Source: Pseudomonas fluorescens
GTDB taxonomy: Bacteria; Pseudomonadota; Gammaproteobacteria; Pseudomonadales; Pseudomonadaceae
DNA: 64,000 nt
Direction: 5' to 3'
NCBI RefSeq assembly: GCF_902497855.1
Contig: NZ_CABVHU010000001.1
Location: 1 to 64,000, forward strand
The translations under genes were made by a program, and so were the position numbers. This document shows positions 1 to 7,994 of the stretch, one piece after another; within the stretch, counting starts at the first letter, position 1, and the number at the start of each line of letters is the position of its first letter. Under the pieces are notes generated by a model. The model did not search any database, was not told the origin of the DNA, and saw only the letters and a list, made by a program, of their open reading frames with translations.

Positions 1-50
1 ATAGGAACGGCGTTCTTGTGGCATAGGCGTCCGCTTAAAAAGGCTAAAAA

Positions 51-100
51 TGGTGTCCACTTAAATTTAGGTGGACACCATCGCCTCAAGCGACGGTGTC
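51..100. repeat. Two overlapping inverted repeats (mutually exclusive hairpins)
   Basis: TGGTGTCCAC at 51-60 and GTGGACACCA at 71-80 form a perfect 10-bp inverted repeat around an AT-rich 10-nt loop. The right arm overlaps a second repeat, GACACCATCGC at 74-84 with GCGACGGTGTC at 90-100, paired at 10 of 11 positions. The two hairpins cannot form together. This could be a mobile-element end, a terminator or an attenuator-like structure. Nothing within the window decides between them. Confidence 0.5.
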
Positions 101-215
101 AGGAAGGTGTGTTGCCCGGACGGTTACTAAAAAGCAGCAATCGCGCATCGAAAAAACGGGTGGAGTTGAAAAAAGGGGACTGAAAAAAGGGGCGGGAAAA
201 ACGAAAAAGGGAACG

Positions 216-292
216 AAAAAGGGGGCGGATTTATTTTATAAAGAAATGATTTGTTTTCTAGAAGGGACGGAAAATAAATCCGCCCCCTTTTT
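216..292. repeat. 22-bp perfect inverted repeat, RAYT/MITE-like
   Basis: The bases at 216-237 are the exact reverse complement of 271-292, with a 33-nt loop. The arms contain GGGGGCGGATTTATTTT and its complement. The upstream 170-215 is rich in short AAAAAGGG-type repeats. Similar 'GGGGACGGATTTATTTT' ends are, from memory, common around REP-associated tyrosine (Y1) transposase genes, but no transposase gene is present here. A related hairpin lies at 43093-43158. The structure ends in a T run and could also act as a terminator. Confidence 0.6.
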
Positions 293-342
293 TTATCTTG
301 CGCAAACCCGCAGTCGAGCTGCATGAATACGCTGTTACTCCA

Positions 343-834
343 TCATCGACGTTTCGGTATGTGATGGTACGCTTCCAAGTCACTGTCGAGAGACCAGATA
401 AAAAGCTCGCTCATGGGGAATCGCTCTAAGCATTTCTCGTATTCCCTGATGATGCTGAGATCACCAAAGCTAGTGCCTTCACCGGTGCGGGCGGCAGACT
501 GGTTTTGACCTGCCCTGTCAGGGAACTCGGCTAGCCAGTCGAGCACTTCTCTAGTACTGGGAAATTCGCTAAGTCTATACGGCGGCGCATCGGTGAAAGC
601 ATCGTTTACTGCTTTGCAGAAGCGTTGCGCTGTTTGTCGACGGAGTCGGCCATCGCCGTTTTGAGCGATATGGTTTCCGGTTTCAAGGATGGTGGCCATT
701 GGTAGAATAAAAGTGCAGTTATTGCCAGCATAATCGACAAACTCGGCAGCCACGCGCTGTGTGTTCTGATTAAGTCCCGGCACATTGAGTAGATTCAGAA
801 ATACGCTGGTATCGATCAAGCAGACCGCACTCAT
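343..834 (-). CDS. PIN-like nuclease-domain protein, partner of the upstream ATPase
   Basis: The 163-residue protein has the layout of a PIN-fold ribonuclease. Acidic residues sit where the family keeps its metal ligands: D8 in LIDTSVFLN, E51 in ILETGNH, D125 in FGDLSII, and D150/D152 in WSLDSD. PIN nucleases are usually toxins or RNA-processing enzymes. ATG 834 is preferred over the in-frame TTG at 864. In one reading of the ATPase 3' end its stop codon overlaps this ATG as ATGA (831-834), the usual sign of translational coupling. No antitoxin-like small gene adjoins it, so the ATPase is the likely partner. The family assignment rests on motifs only and the target is unknown. Confidence 0.65.
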   Translation of the reverse strand: MSAVCLIDTSVFLNLLNVPGLNQNTQRVAAEFVDYAGNNCTFILPMATILETGNHIAQNGDGRLRRQTAQRFCKAVNDAFTDAPPYRLSEFPSTREVLDWLAEFPDRAGQNQSAARTGEGTSFGDLSIIREYEKCLERFPMSELFIWSLDSDLEAYHHIPKRR

Positions 835-2125
835 TCGGTCTCTCCCTGCATGCTCTGCAACCAAGCCAGTGCGTTTTGCCTTTCTGCTCTACTGTGACCG
901 GACACTTGACGAAGCGATCGACAATGCCGTTAGTTACCAATTCTCCTAACGGCCCTTGAGAGACCAACCCGGCGTAGTCCTGCAGGTCGGCAAGGCGTAC
1001 CAGGCGGCTATCGCCGTCTTGTGAGTCACGGTAGCAAAACACCACATCACCTAACGCGCTGTCCGGCAGTGCATCCATCAAAGCTGGATTGTGGGTGCTC
1101 AACAGTAGGCGCACTCCACGCAATTCTGCTTGATCGCGCATCGTGCTCAATAACTGTCTGGCACGTGACGGGTGTACGCCGTTATCGACCTCTTCAATTA
1201 CAAGAGTCGACTCTGCCGGTGCAGACAATAGGGCGGCAGCAATCGCCAGAACCCTGAGAGTGCCATCGGAAAGCAGTTCCGCAGACCAGTTGCGCTCGAC
1301 CGAACCGAAACTCTCGACGAGCTCAAGGGATACACGCCCGCGGCGATCCTCGAAGAAGCGGACATCCTTGACGTCTTGCTCTGGCAGACACCTGATGAAC
1401 TCGATGATGGCAGGGCGAGCTTCCTCATCTTGCCAAAGGGAGTAAAGCACTCCGGACAGGTTTGAGCAGTCGCCACGTAGCTTCTTGTCCGGGTAACTGT
1501 CACCGCGCATCAGTGAAGGCACGGGATCGAGGAACAAGGTATTGGCCAATATACGCTGAAAGTGACTCGTGGTTTCCGGGATAATCTTTTGAGCCGCCTT
1601 GTGCCCGGATTCGAACAGTGCCGAACTGGCCAGCTGGTTAAAAATGGCGATCTGATCGGTACAAGTGACCTGCGGTTTTTTACCGCCCCGTGCAAAATTG
1701 TTGTAGGCAACGCGCGCGTCGGTGCTTAGGCCACTGGAGGGCTGCTCAATGCGATAAAGCGGCATTTTTTTTCGAGGCGATTTGATAGTTTCCTGAACGA
1801 TATGCAACTCATCGTCGCGTAGTGCGATTTCGACGCTGAGAATATTCCACTCTTTATCGTCGGTTTCGCAACCCAAGATAAATGACTGCCCACGCAGATA
1901 GGGAAGATCCCTGACTTGGCCTCGGAGAATTTGCTCCGAATCATCGACCCGCTGGCGTAACACAGACAGTTTCTGACCTTGGCCAAGCCAGCATAGGAAA
2001 CGGAAGGCCTCCAGCGCATTGCTCTTGCCTGAGGCATTGGCACCTATCATCAGCGTCAAAGGCGAAAGCGGTAGCCGCTGGTTCCGATAGCTTTTAAATC
2101 CCTCGATACGAATATTCGTCAGCAT
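770..2125 (-). CDS. AAA/ABC-type ATPase (RecF/OLD-like, AAA_21), apparent 3' frameshift
   Basis: An SMC/RecF-like ATPase with N-terminal strand MLTNIRIEGFKSY, Walker A GANASGKS at residues 28-35, signature LLSDGTLR, and Walker B LVIEEVDNGVHP. This layout is typical of single-chain AAA_21 ATPases found in phage-defence pairs. ATG 2125 is chosen because GGAAGGAG lies 6-7 nt before it. The open frame runs on to 770 and overlaps the PIN gene by 65 nt with a Cys/Arg-rich tail that does not look native. Shifting frame near 895-905 gives a more natural tail, RAERQNALAWLQSMQGETE, ending at 831 in an ATGA overlap with the PIN start. A one-base indel (real or sequencing error) is therefore likely. Confidence 0.8.
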   Translation of the reverse strand: MLTNIRIEGFKSYRNQRLPLSPLTLMIGANASGKSNALEAFRFLCWLGQGQKLSVLRQRVDDSEQILRGQVRDLPYLRGQSFILGCETDDKEWNILSVEIALRDDELHIVQETIKSPRKKMPLYRIEQPSSGLSTDARVAYNNFARGGKKPQVTCTDQIAIFNQLASSALFESGHKAAQKIIPETTSHFQRILANTLFLDPVPSLMRGDSYPDKKLRGDCSNLSGVLYSLWQDEEARPAIIEFIRCLPEQDVKDVRFFEDRRGRVSLELVESFGSVERNWSAELLSDGTLRVLAIAAALLSAPAESTLVIEEVDNGVHPSRARQLLSTMRDQAELRGVRLLLSTHNPALMDALPDSALGDVVFCYRDSQDGDSRLVRLADLQDYAGLVSQGPLGELVTNGIVDRFVKCPVTVEQKGKTHWLGCRACRERPNECGLLDRYQRISESTQCAGT

Positions 2126-2418
2126 TCTGACTCCTTCCAAGGCTCGGATTTTCACCCGGCTTTTCCTATTTGACTGTGGGTCGTGCGAGAGCCTGTTCGT
2201 TTTGGACGCGAAACCCGCGCCATAGTACTACCAAAGCCCGCGACAATGGCGGGCTGACGGCATAGCGGTTTTTCCATGAGCTCTGCTGGGTTATTCGCTA
2301 TGTAGTGGTGATAGTTCGATAGAGCTACGGCTGGTTTCGTTACTGGAATGACCATTGCTGAAATGCGGTCCCCAACAAAAGGGACCGCTGCACAACCTGC
2401 ATCGCGAACGCGTTCGCC

Positions 2419-2778
2419 TCAAGCGGGCGGATCGATCTGATCCAACATACGGTTCGCCGTGATTTCCGCGAGCATGATGCTGTTGGAAATTCCCAGTAGG
2501 GCGTTGCGCGATCCGCCGTCCAGATGATCCACCAGGTGATGGACCATCACGTCGACCGAGGCCAGCGTCTCGACCAGATAAACCGCCAGGGTTTGGGTCG
2601 TGGCTTGCGGGTCGACGGTAAACAGGGTGCTTGGTGTACGCGGGGTGGCTTTGATGTCGGCAGTGGAGGGGAAGTGGAAGTCGAGGGCGCGTTCGACGGC
2701 TTCGTTGAGCTTGTCTGAATCGTGTTCGTATGGCGATACCGGATCGGTGTCCGGGGGATTGGGTGTGACCTTGAACAT
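2419..2778 (-). CDS. DUF6124 family protein
   Basis: A 119-residue soluble protein beginning MFKVTPNPPDTDPVSPYE, the opening typical of the small DUF6124 proteins that are common and often multicopy in Pseudomonas. The C-terminal half is helical and contains the conserved run near SIMLAEITANRMLDQ. The function of the family is unknown. ATG 2778 is preferred over TTG 2793 because TTGGAG lies about 9 nt upstream and homologues start MFKV. It stands alone, with about 290 bp to the ATPase gene start. Confidence 0.8.
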   Translation of the reverse strand: MFKVTPNPPDTDPVSPYEHDSDKLNEAVERALDFHFPSTADIKATPRTPSTLFTVDPQATTQTLAVYLVETLASVDVMVHHLVDHLDGGSRNALLGISNSIMLAEITANRMLDQIDPPA

Positions 2779-3718
2779 ATGCTGATTCTCCAACTTGGAG
2801 CCGCAGCGATATCGCGACTAAACGAAAAGGCGGCGGCTGTGTGCAGGTTAGTCGACCGGTGAGAATCAGCATTGCCGGCGCGCCGAAGCGCCCTACACAC
2901 AGCCACCATTGAGTACAGATACAGAGATACTGACTTAAGGAAGCTTGTGAATCTTGCTGAATAACACCGGGCGACTAAACCCGATCACTGATGAGCAGTG
3001 ACACGAATCAAGGTACCGAGCGGCCTCAAGACGCACAAGCCGGCGGATTCTGGCGTAACCGTAGGCAACGGCGCAAGGTCCTGTAGCTTTCAGGACGTAA
3101 GCAGTAGGACGCTTAAACATGGGCCTTTCGCGAATGTTTAATTTGCTTGATTGAATATTGCTGCACGCCTGATTTCTTCACTCGGCCAGCGCCATGTGAC
3201 GAGTATCCGGCGTGCCACCGGATAGGCCGGCATAACGGATGCAGCTATTCAGTGGTTTCTTGCACGCCATGCTTTCGATATCTCCCCAAGCGAGGCCGTC
3301 CTCCGCCAACGTGGGTAATGCTTTGGTTTAGCAGCATGACTTTGCATTAAGCCGAGTAGCGCATTTCAGAGTTTTAGGCCTGCGGTTTGTCGGTGACAAA
3401 TGTCGATCCATAGCTGCCCTTCGTACAGGCCTGCTATTGGCTAAAAACAGCCAGTCACATGCATGTGAAATTGCAAATGATTTATTGTTTGGCGGAGGGT
3501 ATCAGTGATGTCGCGACTGGCAGGCACTAATAGCGAGGATGTCTCGCTGCAATGAGAATTTTTTAGACATAATTATTGTGAATAACATCAATAATCTTGA
3601 TGCTGGCACGGAGCTTCTCAGTGCAGCACGGACTGTTGCCGTAGGTGGCGTTGTAGTAGTCCTTGCCTTTCCAGTGCTAGCGGGAGGCAGTTGCGGGAAG
3701 CACTGATAACGCATTACC
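2779..3718. other. Gene-poor intergenic stretch
   Basis: About 0.94 kb with no convincing gene longer than 60 codons on either strand. The open frames here lack start signals, recognisable motifs and normal codon use. The only item worth naming is a short hydrophobic open frame at 3539-3706. The stretch ends at a REPIN. It may hold decayed DNA between the DUF6124 gene and the acyltransferase-like gene. Confidence 0.6.
3539..3706 (+). CDS. Possible small hydrophobic peptide (42-55 aa), doubtful
   Basis: A short open frame with a polar N-terminus (NNINNLDAGTELLSAA) and a hydrophobic C-terminus (VAVGGVVVVLAFPVLAGG) ending SCGKH. ATG 3539 gives 55 residues and GTG 3578 gives 42. Neither has a well-spaced ribosome binding site, although GAGG touches ATG 3539. 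The amphipathic-then-hydrophobic layout and internal GG resemble small membrane peptides or peptide precursors. I do not recognise a family and no processing gene adjoins. It may be chance. Confidence 0.15.
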   Translation: MSRCNENFLDIIIVNNINNLDAGTELLSAARTVAVGGVVVVLAFPVLAGGSCGKH

Positions 3719-3818
3719 TGTAGGAGCCGGCTTGCCGGCGATGGACTCAAGTGCGCCGCGTTTAACCAGAACGCACGCGTTATCGTTAGCGATCATCGCC
3801 GGCAAGCCGGCTCCTACA
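3719..3818. repeat. REPIN (two inverted REP elements)
   Basis: TGTAGGAGCCGGCTTGCCGGCGATG at 3719-3743 is answered by its exact reverse complement at 3794-3818, about 50 nt apart. This is the standard Pseudomonas REP core in the paired REPIN arrangement. Such elements are mobilised in trans by RAYT transposases, none of which is in this window. Confidence 0.9.
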
Positions 3819-3931
3819 AGGGACCGGTTCGCAAGGCAACGTGGCGGCGCGTTCGTACAAATGAATCGATACACCCATTGTTTTGGTCGGGAGTCGGGCG
3901 ACCACGCCGCCCAAGGTGAACCGGTGTCCCG

Positions 3932-5104
3932 TTAAAAGTATTTAAGCCAGCCGATATCGCGACGGCGCGCCTTCAATGCGGCGAACCAGCGCACCGGCAG
4001 ATACAGCGTTGCAGCCAGCAGCACCGCCGTCAGCCACACCGCCCAGATGCTGTCGTAGCCGAAGTAGTTGCCTTGGTTCGCGCCGAACACTGCCACGCTG
4101 ATCAGGTACATCACTTTCAGTACGTACAGGTGGAGCAGGTAGAAGAACATCGGCGCCGCGCCAAATACCGCGAGGGTGCTGATCCACTTGCGTTGCTGAG
4201 CCCGTTCAAAGCCAAGAAGCAAGAGCAAACCGACCCCCAGCGTCAGCGACAGGAAGAGCAGGGAAGGGGGGTATTTGGTGATGTTGAAGAAGCTCATGAC
4301 GGTTTGCAGGGTGCTTTCATAGGCCACCCAATGTGCCTCGCCATAACCGTTGACCAGGCGCAGTGCGACGAAGCCGATCAATGCGCCGGCGCCTGCCAGC
4401 AACAGATAGCGCTGACGCACGGGGGTGGAGGCTGAGCGAGAGAACCAGGGGCCGATGCCGTAACCCAGGGCGATCACGCCGATCCACGGCAGTACCGGGT
4501 AGGAGCTGCGCAGGCGCAGGCTGTCCGAGAATTCGAGCCAGCCGCGATCATGCAGGATCGCCCAAGGGATGTGCATCGCCGAGCCGACCAGGAAGTGCAG
4601 CGGATCGAGCAGGTTGTGCCCGGCGACGATGACCAGGCCGAGGACACAGAGGATTGGCCGAGGTAGCCAGACCAGTGCGGCGAGGGCAATCATGCTGACG
4701 CCGATCGCCCAGATCACCTGCAGGTAGATCACGGTGGGCGGGAGTTGGAATGTCCAGGCGAAATTCACCAGGGTGAATTCCAGCAGCACCAGGAACAGGC
4801 CACGCTTGAACAGGAACATCGAGACATCGTGTCTGCCCTGGTGCTTTTCGCCGTACAGGCAAGCGGACAGGCCGGTGAGCAGAACGAATACCGGTGCACA
4901 TAGATGGGCGAGGGTTCGGCTGAAGAATAGCGTCGGGTCGGTGGTGTCGATGGCCATCGGGTCGGCGACTTGACGGTGGAGGAAGAAGGTTTCGCGCACG
5001 TGGTCCAGCAGCATGAAGATGATGACCAATCCCCGGAGGGCATCGATGGACATCAGGCGTTGGCTGACGCTTGTGGTGGGGGGGATTTGAGTGAAGTGGG
5101 TCAT
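3932..5104 (-). CDS. DUF1624-type membrane protein (heparan-alpha-glucosaminide N-acetyltransferase-like)
   Basis: A 390-residue polytopic membrane protein. After a short polar N-terminus comes the family motif SIDALRGLVIIFMLLDHVRETFF (residues about 18-41), followed by roughly ten hydrophobic segments and a basic C-terminus. R and H in ALRG and LDHVRE are typical of the DUF1624/acyltransferase-3-like clan, which moves acyl groups across the membrane. The substrate is unknown. There is no strong Shine-Dalgarno before ATG 5104, and Met18 at 5053 is an alternative start. It stands alone between a REPIN and a REP cluster. Confidence 0.8.
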   Translation of the reverse strand: MTHFTQIPPTTSVSQRLMSIDALRGLVIIFMLLDHVRETFFLHRQVADPMAIDTTDPTLFFSRTLAHLCAPVFVLLTGLSACLYGEKHQGRHDVSMFLFKRGLFLVLLEFTLVNFAWTFQLPPTVIYLQVIWAIGVSMIALAALVWLPRPILCVLGLVIVAGHNLLDPLHFLVGSAMHIPWAILHDRGWLEFSDSLRLRSSYPVLPWIGVIALGYGIGPWFSRSASTPVRQRYLLLAGAGALIGFVALRLVNGYGEAHWVAYESTLQTVMSFFNITKYPPSLLFLSLTLGVGLLLLLGFERAQQRKWISTLAVFGAAPMFFYLLHLYVLKVMYLISVAVFGANQGNYFGYDSIWAVWLTAVLLAATLYLPVRWFAALKARRRDIGWLKYF

Positions 5105-5237
5105 CGAGAGTCGCAGGCAGGGAGTGGATGGTGCTGTCGGTGGATAGCCGATAGCTGACGTGATGTTATTCTATAACGTGTCATTTGATTCTGTCTTGTC
5201 CGCGCGGATTTCGGTTGTCGGCGTGCTGCAAAAGCAG

Positions 5238-5447
5238 AAGGCGGCCTTGAGGCTTGCGGCGGCCGTGATGACGCCTTCGCCGGCAAGCCGGGCTCCTACA
5301 GGGGGTTGGGGTCGTTCACGGGTTTCTTGTTCAGTGAAAATCCCTGTAGGAGCTGGCTTGTCGGATCGCCGCACCGCAGCGAAGGCGGCCTTGAGTCTTG
5401 CGGCGGCTGTGATGACGCCTTCGCCGGCAAGCCGGGCTCCTACAGGG
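5238..5447. repeat. REP cluster inside a 67-bp near-perfect direct repeat
   Basis: REP cores occur at 5271-5300 and 5415-5445 (same orientation) with an inverted, diverged copy at about 5344-5371. The outer two lie in direct repeats, about 5238-5303 and 5381-5447, that match far beyond the REP core and begin GAAGGCGGCCTTGAG. This suggests duplication of a REP-bearing unit or nested REPIN insertion. Confidence 0.85.
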
Positions 5448-5489
5448 GATCGGTTTCGTTTCGCGATTTTGTGTTTACTGGAAAAGCAC

Positions 5490-5516
5490 AACACCGGCGC
5501 CAGGCCGGTGTCGGGT
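5490..5516. terminator. Rho-independent terminator, probably of the TonB receptor gene
   Basis: ACACCGGC (5491-5498), loop GCCAG, then GCCGGTGT (5504-5511) make a perfect 8-bp stem followed by CGGGTTTTT on the plus strand. The minus strand, on which the receptor gene ends at 5574, has a weaker T tract. It may work in both directions. Confidence 0.6.
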
Positions 5517-5573
5517 TTTTCTTTGTCGCGTTCATCTCGGGTAGCCGGGAATGGCGCCACCCGACCGGGTGCC

Positions 5574-7829
5574 TTAGAAGCGGTACTTTGCCGAAGCCGT
5601 AATGCTGCGCGGTGCACCGTACGTCAGGGCGCCGTAGGCATCGAAGATGTCGAAGTACTTCTGGTCAGTGACGTTGTCGGCATTCACCTGGGCCGAGAGG
5701 TTTTCGGTGATCTCGTAGCGGGCCATCAGGTTGACCAGGGCGTAGGCGTCCTGCTGGATTTTCTCGGAGTTGCCGGCCGGGTTGGTGGCGTAGGTGTAGA
5801 TCGAGTCCTGCCAGTTGACGCCGCCGCCGATGGTCAGCTTGTTGAAAGCGCCTGGCAGGCGGTAGGTGGTGAAGGTGCGCAGCAACTTGGTCGGGTACAG
5901 CGTGTTGACGTCGTCGCCGTTGGCATCTTCGGCCGTGAACTGGGTGTAGCCCACCGATGCGTTCCAGTTGGTCGCGAGTTCGCCGGACACTTCCAGTTCG
6001 AAGCCCTTGCTGGTTGCGCCTTCACTGGCCTCGTAGGCGAAGCCGCCGACCGGGTTCGAAGGATCGATCAGCTGGCCGGTGTTCTGGCCCAGGTTATCCT
6101 GCTTGATCTGGAAGATGGCCGCGGAGGCGTTCAGGCGGCCGTCGAAGTACTCGCCCTTCAGGCCGAGTTCCGTGCTCTCGCCAACGATCGGGTCCAATAC
6201 CTGGCCACTGCTGTCGCGTACCGACTGCGGCAGGAAGATTTCCGTGTAGCTGGCATAGGCCGAGAGGTTGTCGGTGAGGTCGTAGACGATGCCCGCATAG
6301 GGGGTCAGCTCATGATCGACATCGACCTTGCTCGCTTCCGAGAAGATGTCATCGCTGGTCTTCTCGTACCAGCTTTCACGGGCGCCGAGAATCACTTTCA
6401 AATCGTCGGTCACGTTCAGGCGGGTGGCGGCATAGAGGCCTTTCTGCCGGGTCTCGCTGTAGCCGTAGTCGGTCCGCGGGCCCCATACCGGCTCGGCGAA
6501 ATTGCCGTTGTAGGCATCGAAATCGGCAACGCCGTCAAAGCCTGTTTGCGCGTCGAGTGAATCGGCGTCGAACTTCTGCTTGCTGTCCACATAACCGAAG
6601 GCCAGATCGTGCTCGCGGCCCAACAGCTTGAACGGGCCATTGAAGCGGATGGCGTAGTCGTCCTGGGTGGTCTCGGTCTTGTAGGTCGCCGGGAACGAAA
6701 ACATGCCCGAGCTGCCGTTACGGCCGGGGTTGCCGGACAGGTACAGCAGGGACGAGTCGCCGGTGCGCTCGCCACGGTTGTAGCTGAGGTTGACTTGCCA
6801 GTCGTTGGCAAAGGTGTGATCGAGGTTGACGAAGTAGGTCTCGTAGGTGGTGTCCCACTTGCTCCACTTGGCGGAGGTCGACTTCGAGCGGCTCCAGTTG
6901 GTGCGGCCGCCGTCTGCGTACCAGACGGGCAGGCCGCCCCACATCGGCGAGTCGGCGTTGCTTTCTTGCCGGCTCAAGCCGAACCAGAGCGTGGTGTCGG
7001 GCGTCAGGTCGATGTCCATGGTGCCGTAGACGGTCTGGCGCTTGTTCGAGTTCATGTCGATCCAGGTGTCGCCCTCGTTGCTCTCCGCGACCAGGCGCCC
7101 GCGAATGGTGCCTTCCTCGTTCAGCTTGCTGGCGACGTCAGCCTCGACGCCATAGGTGTCCCATGAGCCGGCGCTCAGTTCCAGCGAACCCTTAAGGTCG
7201 GTACTGCTGGCGCGCTTGCGCACCATGTTGATGGACGCGGAAGGGTCGCCGGCACCGGTCATCAGACCGTTGGCGCCACGGACCACTTCAACGCGGTCAT
7301 ACATGGCCAGGCTGCTGAAAACCTCCCCCGAACTCCATGGCTGTTCGTAGATGGTGGGCACGCCGTCGATCATCAGCGAGTTGAGCTCGAAGCCCCGGGC
7401 GTTGAACTGCGCCCGGCTGGTCTCGTAGCGGTTGACCGAGACACCGGTGGCATTGTTGACCACGTCGAGGATCGTATGCAGGTCCTGGTCCTGGATGCGC
7501 TGCTGGGTGACGACGCTGACCGACTGCGGCGTCTCCCGCAGGGACATGCTCAACGGCGTGGCCGTGCGTGCGGCAGCGGTGGTGTACGAGTTTGTGTCTT
7601 CAGTGACCGCACTGCGCTCGCGAACGGCCGTCTCCGTAACGGCGATAGGGGCCAAGGTCAGAGAACTCCCTGTCTCTGTCTGTTCAGTCTTTTCCGCCGC
7701 CTGCGCGGATGGCGCAGCGAAGGCGATACCGGCTGCAAGCATGTGCACGGCCAGGGCCAGGGGGCGCACAGCCAGCTGCGCGCGGGGCGGAACGGTGTTT
7801 TGTGAACACAGGGAGATGGGGGTGTACAT
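5574..7829 (-). CDS. TonB-dependent siderophore receptor
   Basis: An outer-membrane ferric-siderophore receptor of about 751 residues. It has a signal sequence ending near FAAPSAQA, then the plug domain (residues about 70-220: PQSVSVVTQQRIQDQDL, FNARGFELNSLMIDGVP, VEVVRGANGLMTGAGDPSASINMVRKR), then a 22-strand-type barrel ending SITASAKYRF with the usual terminal aromatic residue. There is no N-terminal signalling (STN) extension, so it should not signal to an ECF sigma factor, and none adjoins. ATG 7829 is preferred over the GTG at 7835. A Fur box lies just upstream. The ligand cannot be told from sequence; the family includes ferrichrome, coprogen and pyoverdine receptors. Confidence 0.93.
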   Translation of the reverse strand: MYTPISLCSQNTVPPRAQLAVRPLALAVHMLAAGIAFAAPSAQAAEKTEQTETGSSLTLAPIAVTETAVRERSAVTEDTNSYTTAAARTATPLSMSLRETPQSVSVVTQQRIQDQDLHTILDVVNNATGVSVNRYETSRAQFNARGFELNSLMIDGVPTIYEQPWSSGEVFSSLAMYDRVEVVRGANGLMTGAGDPSASINMVRKRASSTDLKGSLELSAGSWDTYGVEADVASKLNEEGTIRGRLVAESNEGDTWIDMNSNKRQTVYGTMDIDLTPDTTLWFGLSRQESNADSPMWGGLPVWYADGGRTNWSRSKSTSAKWSKWDTTYETYFVNLDHTFANDWQVNLSYNRGERTGDSSLLYLSGNPGRNGSSGMFSFPATYKTETTQDDYAIRFNGPFKLLGREHDLAFGYVDSKQKFDADSLDAQTGFDGVADFDAYNGNFAEPVWGPRTDYGYSETRQKGLYAATRLNVTDDLKVILGARESWYEKTSDDIFSEASKVDVDHELTPYAGIVYDLTDNLSAYASYTEIFLPQSVRDSSGQVLDPIVGESTELGLKGEYFDGRLNASAAIFQIKQDNLGQNTGQLIDPSNPVGGFAYEASEGATSKGFELEVSGELATNWNASVGYTQFTAEDANGDDVNTLYPTKLLRTFTTYRLPGAFNKLTIGGGVNWQDSIYTYATNPAGNSEKIQQDAYALVNLMARYEITENLSAQVNADNVTDQKYFDIFDAYGALTYGAPRSITASAKYRF

Positions 7830-7854
7830 GTGCACTCACATTTGGCTTGTTGTT

Positions 7855-7872
7855 AATGAGAATCCGTATCAT
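7855..7872 (-). promoter_or_regulatory. Fur box upstream of the TonB receptor gene
   Basis: AATGAGAATCCGTATCAT matches the common Fur-box form AATGAGAAT-N3-TATCAT. It lies 26-43 nt before the receptor start, where it would cover the promoter and repress transcription when iron is plentiful. Confidence 0.75.
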
Positions 7873-7994
7873 ACGCAAATGTGGTGAGTTATCAAATGCT
7901 ACATGTAATGTCTTTATGGACAGATTTTACCCCAGGCCAGGCCGGAGACCCCCGTGAAGACCGCAGTGCCCGCGGCTCCGACCCTGACCAGATG

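Noticed and set aside
2935..3120. 61-codon minus-strand frame in the gene-poor stretch
   Set aside because: No ribosome binding site, motif or recognised homologue; length is compatible with chance.
5160..6560. Plus-strand frame (466 codons) opposite the TonB receptor
   Set aside because: It starts within the REP cluster and continues as the complement of the receptor; Val/Gly-rich shadow.
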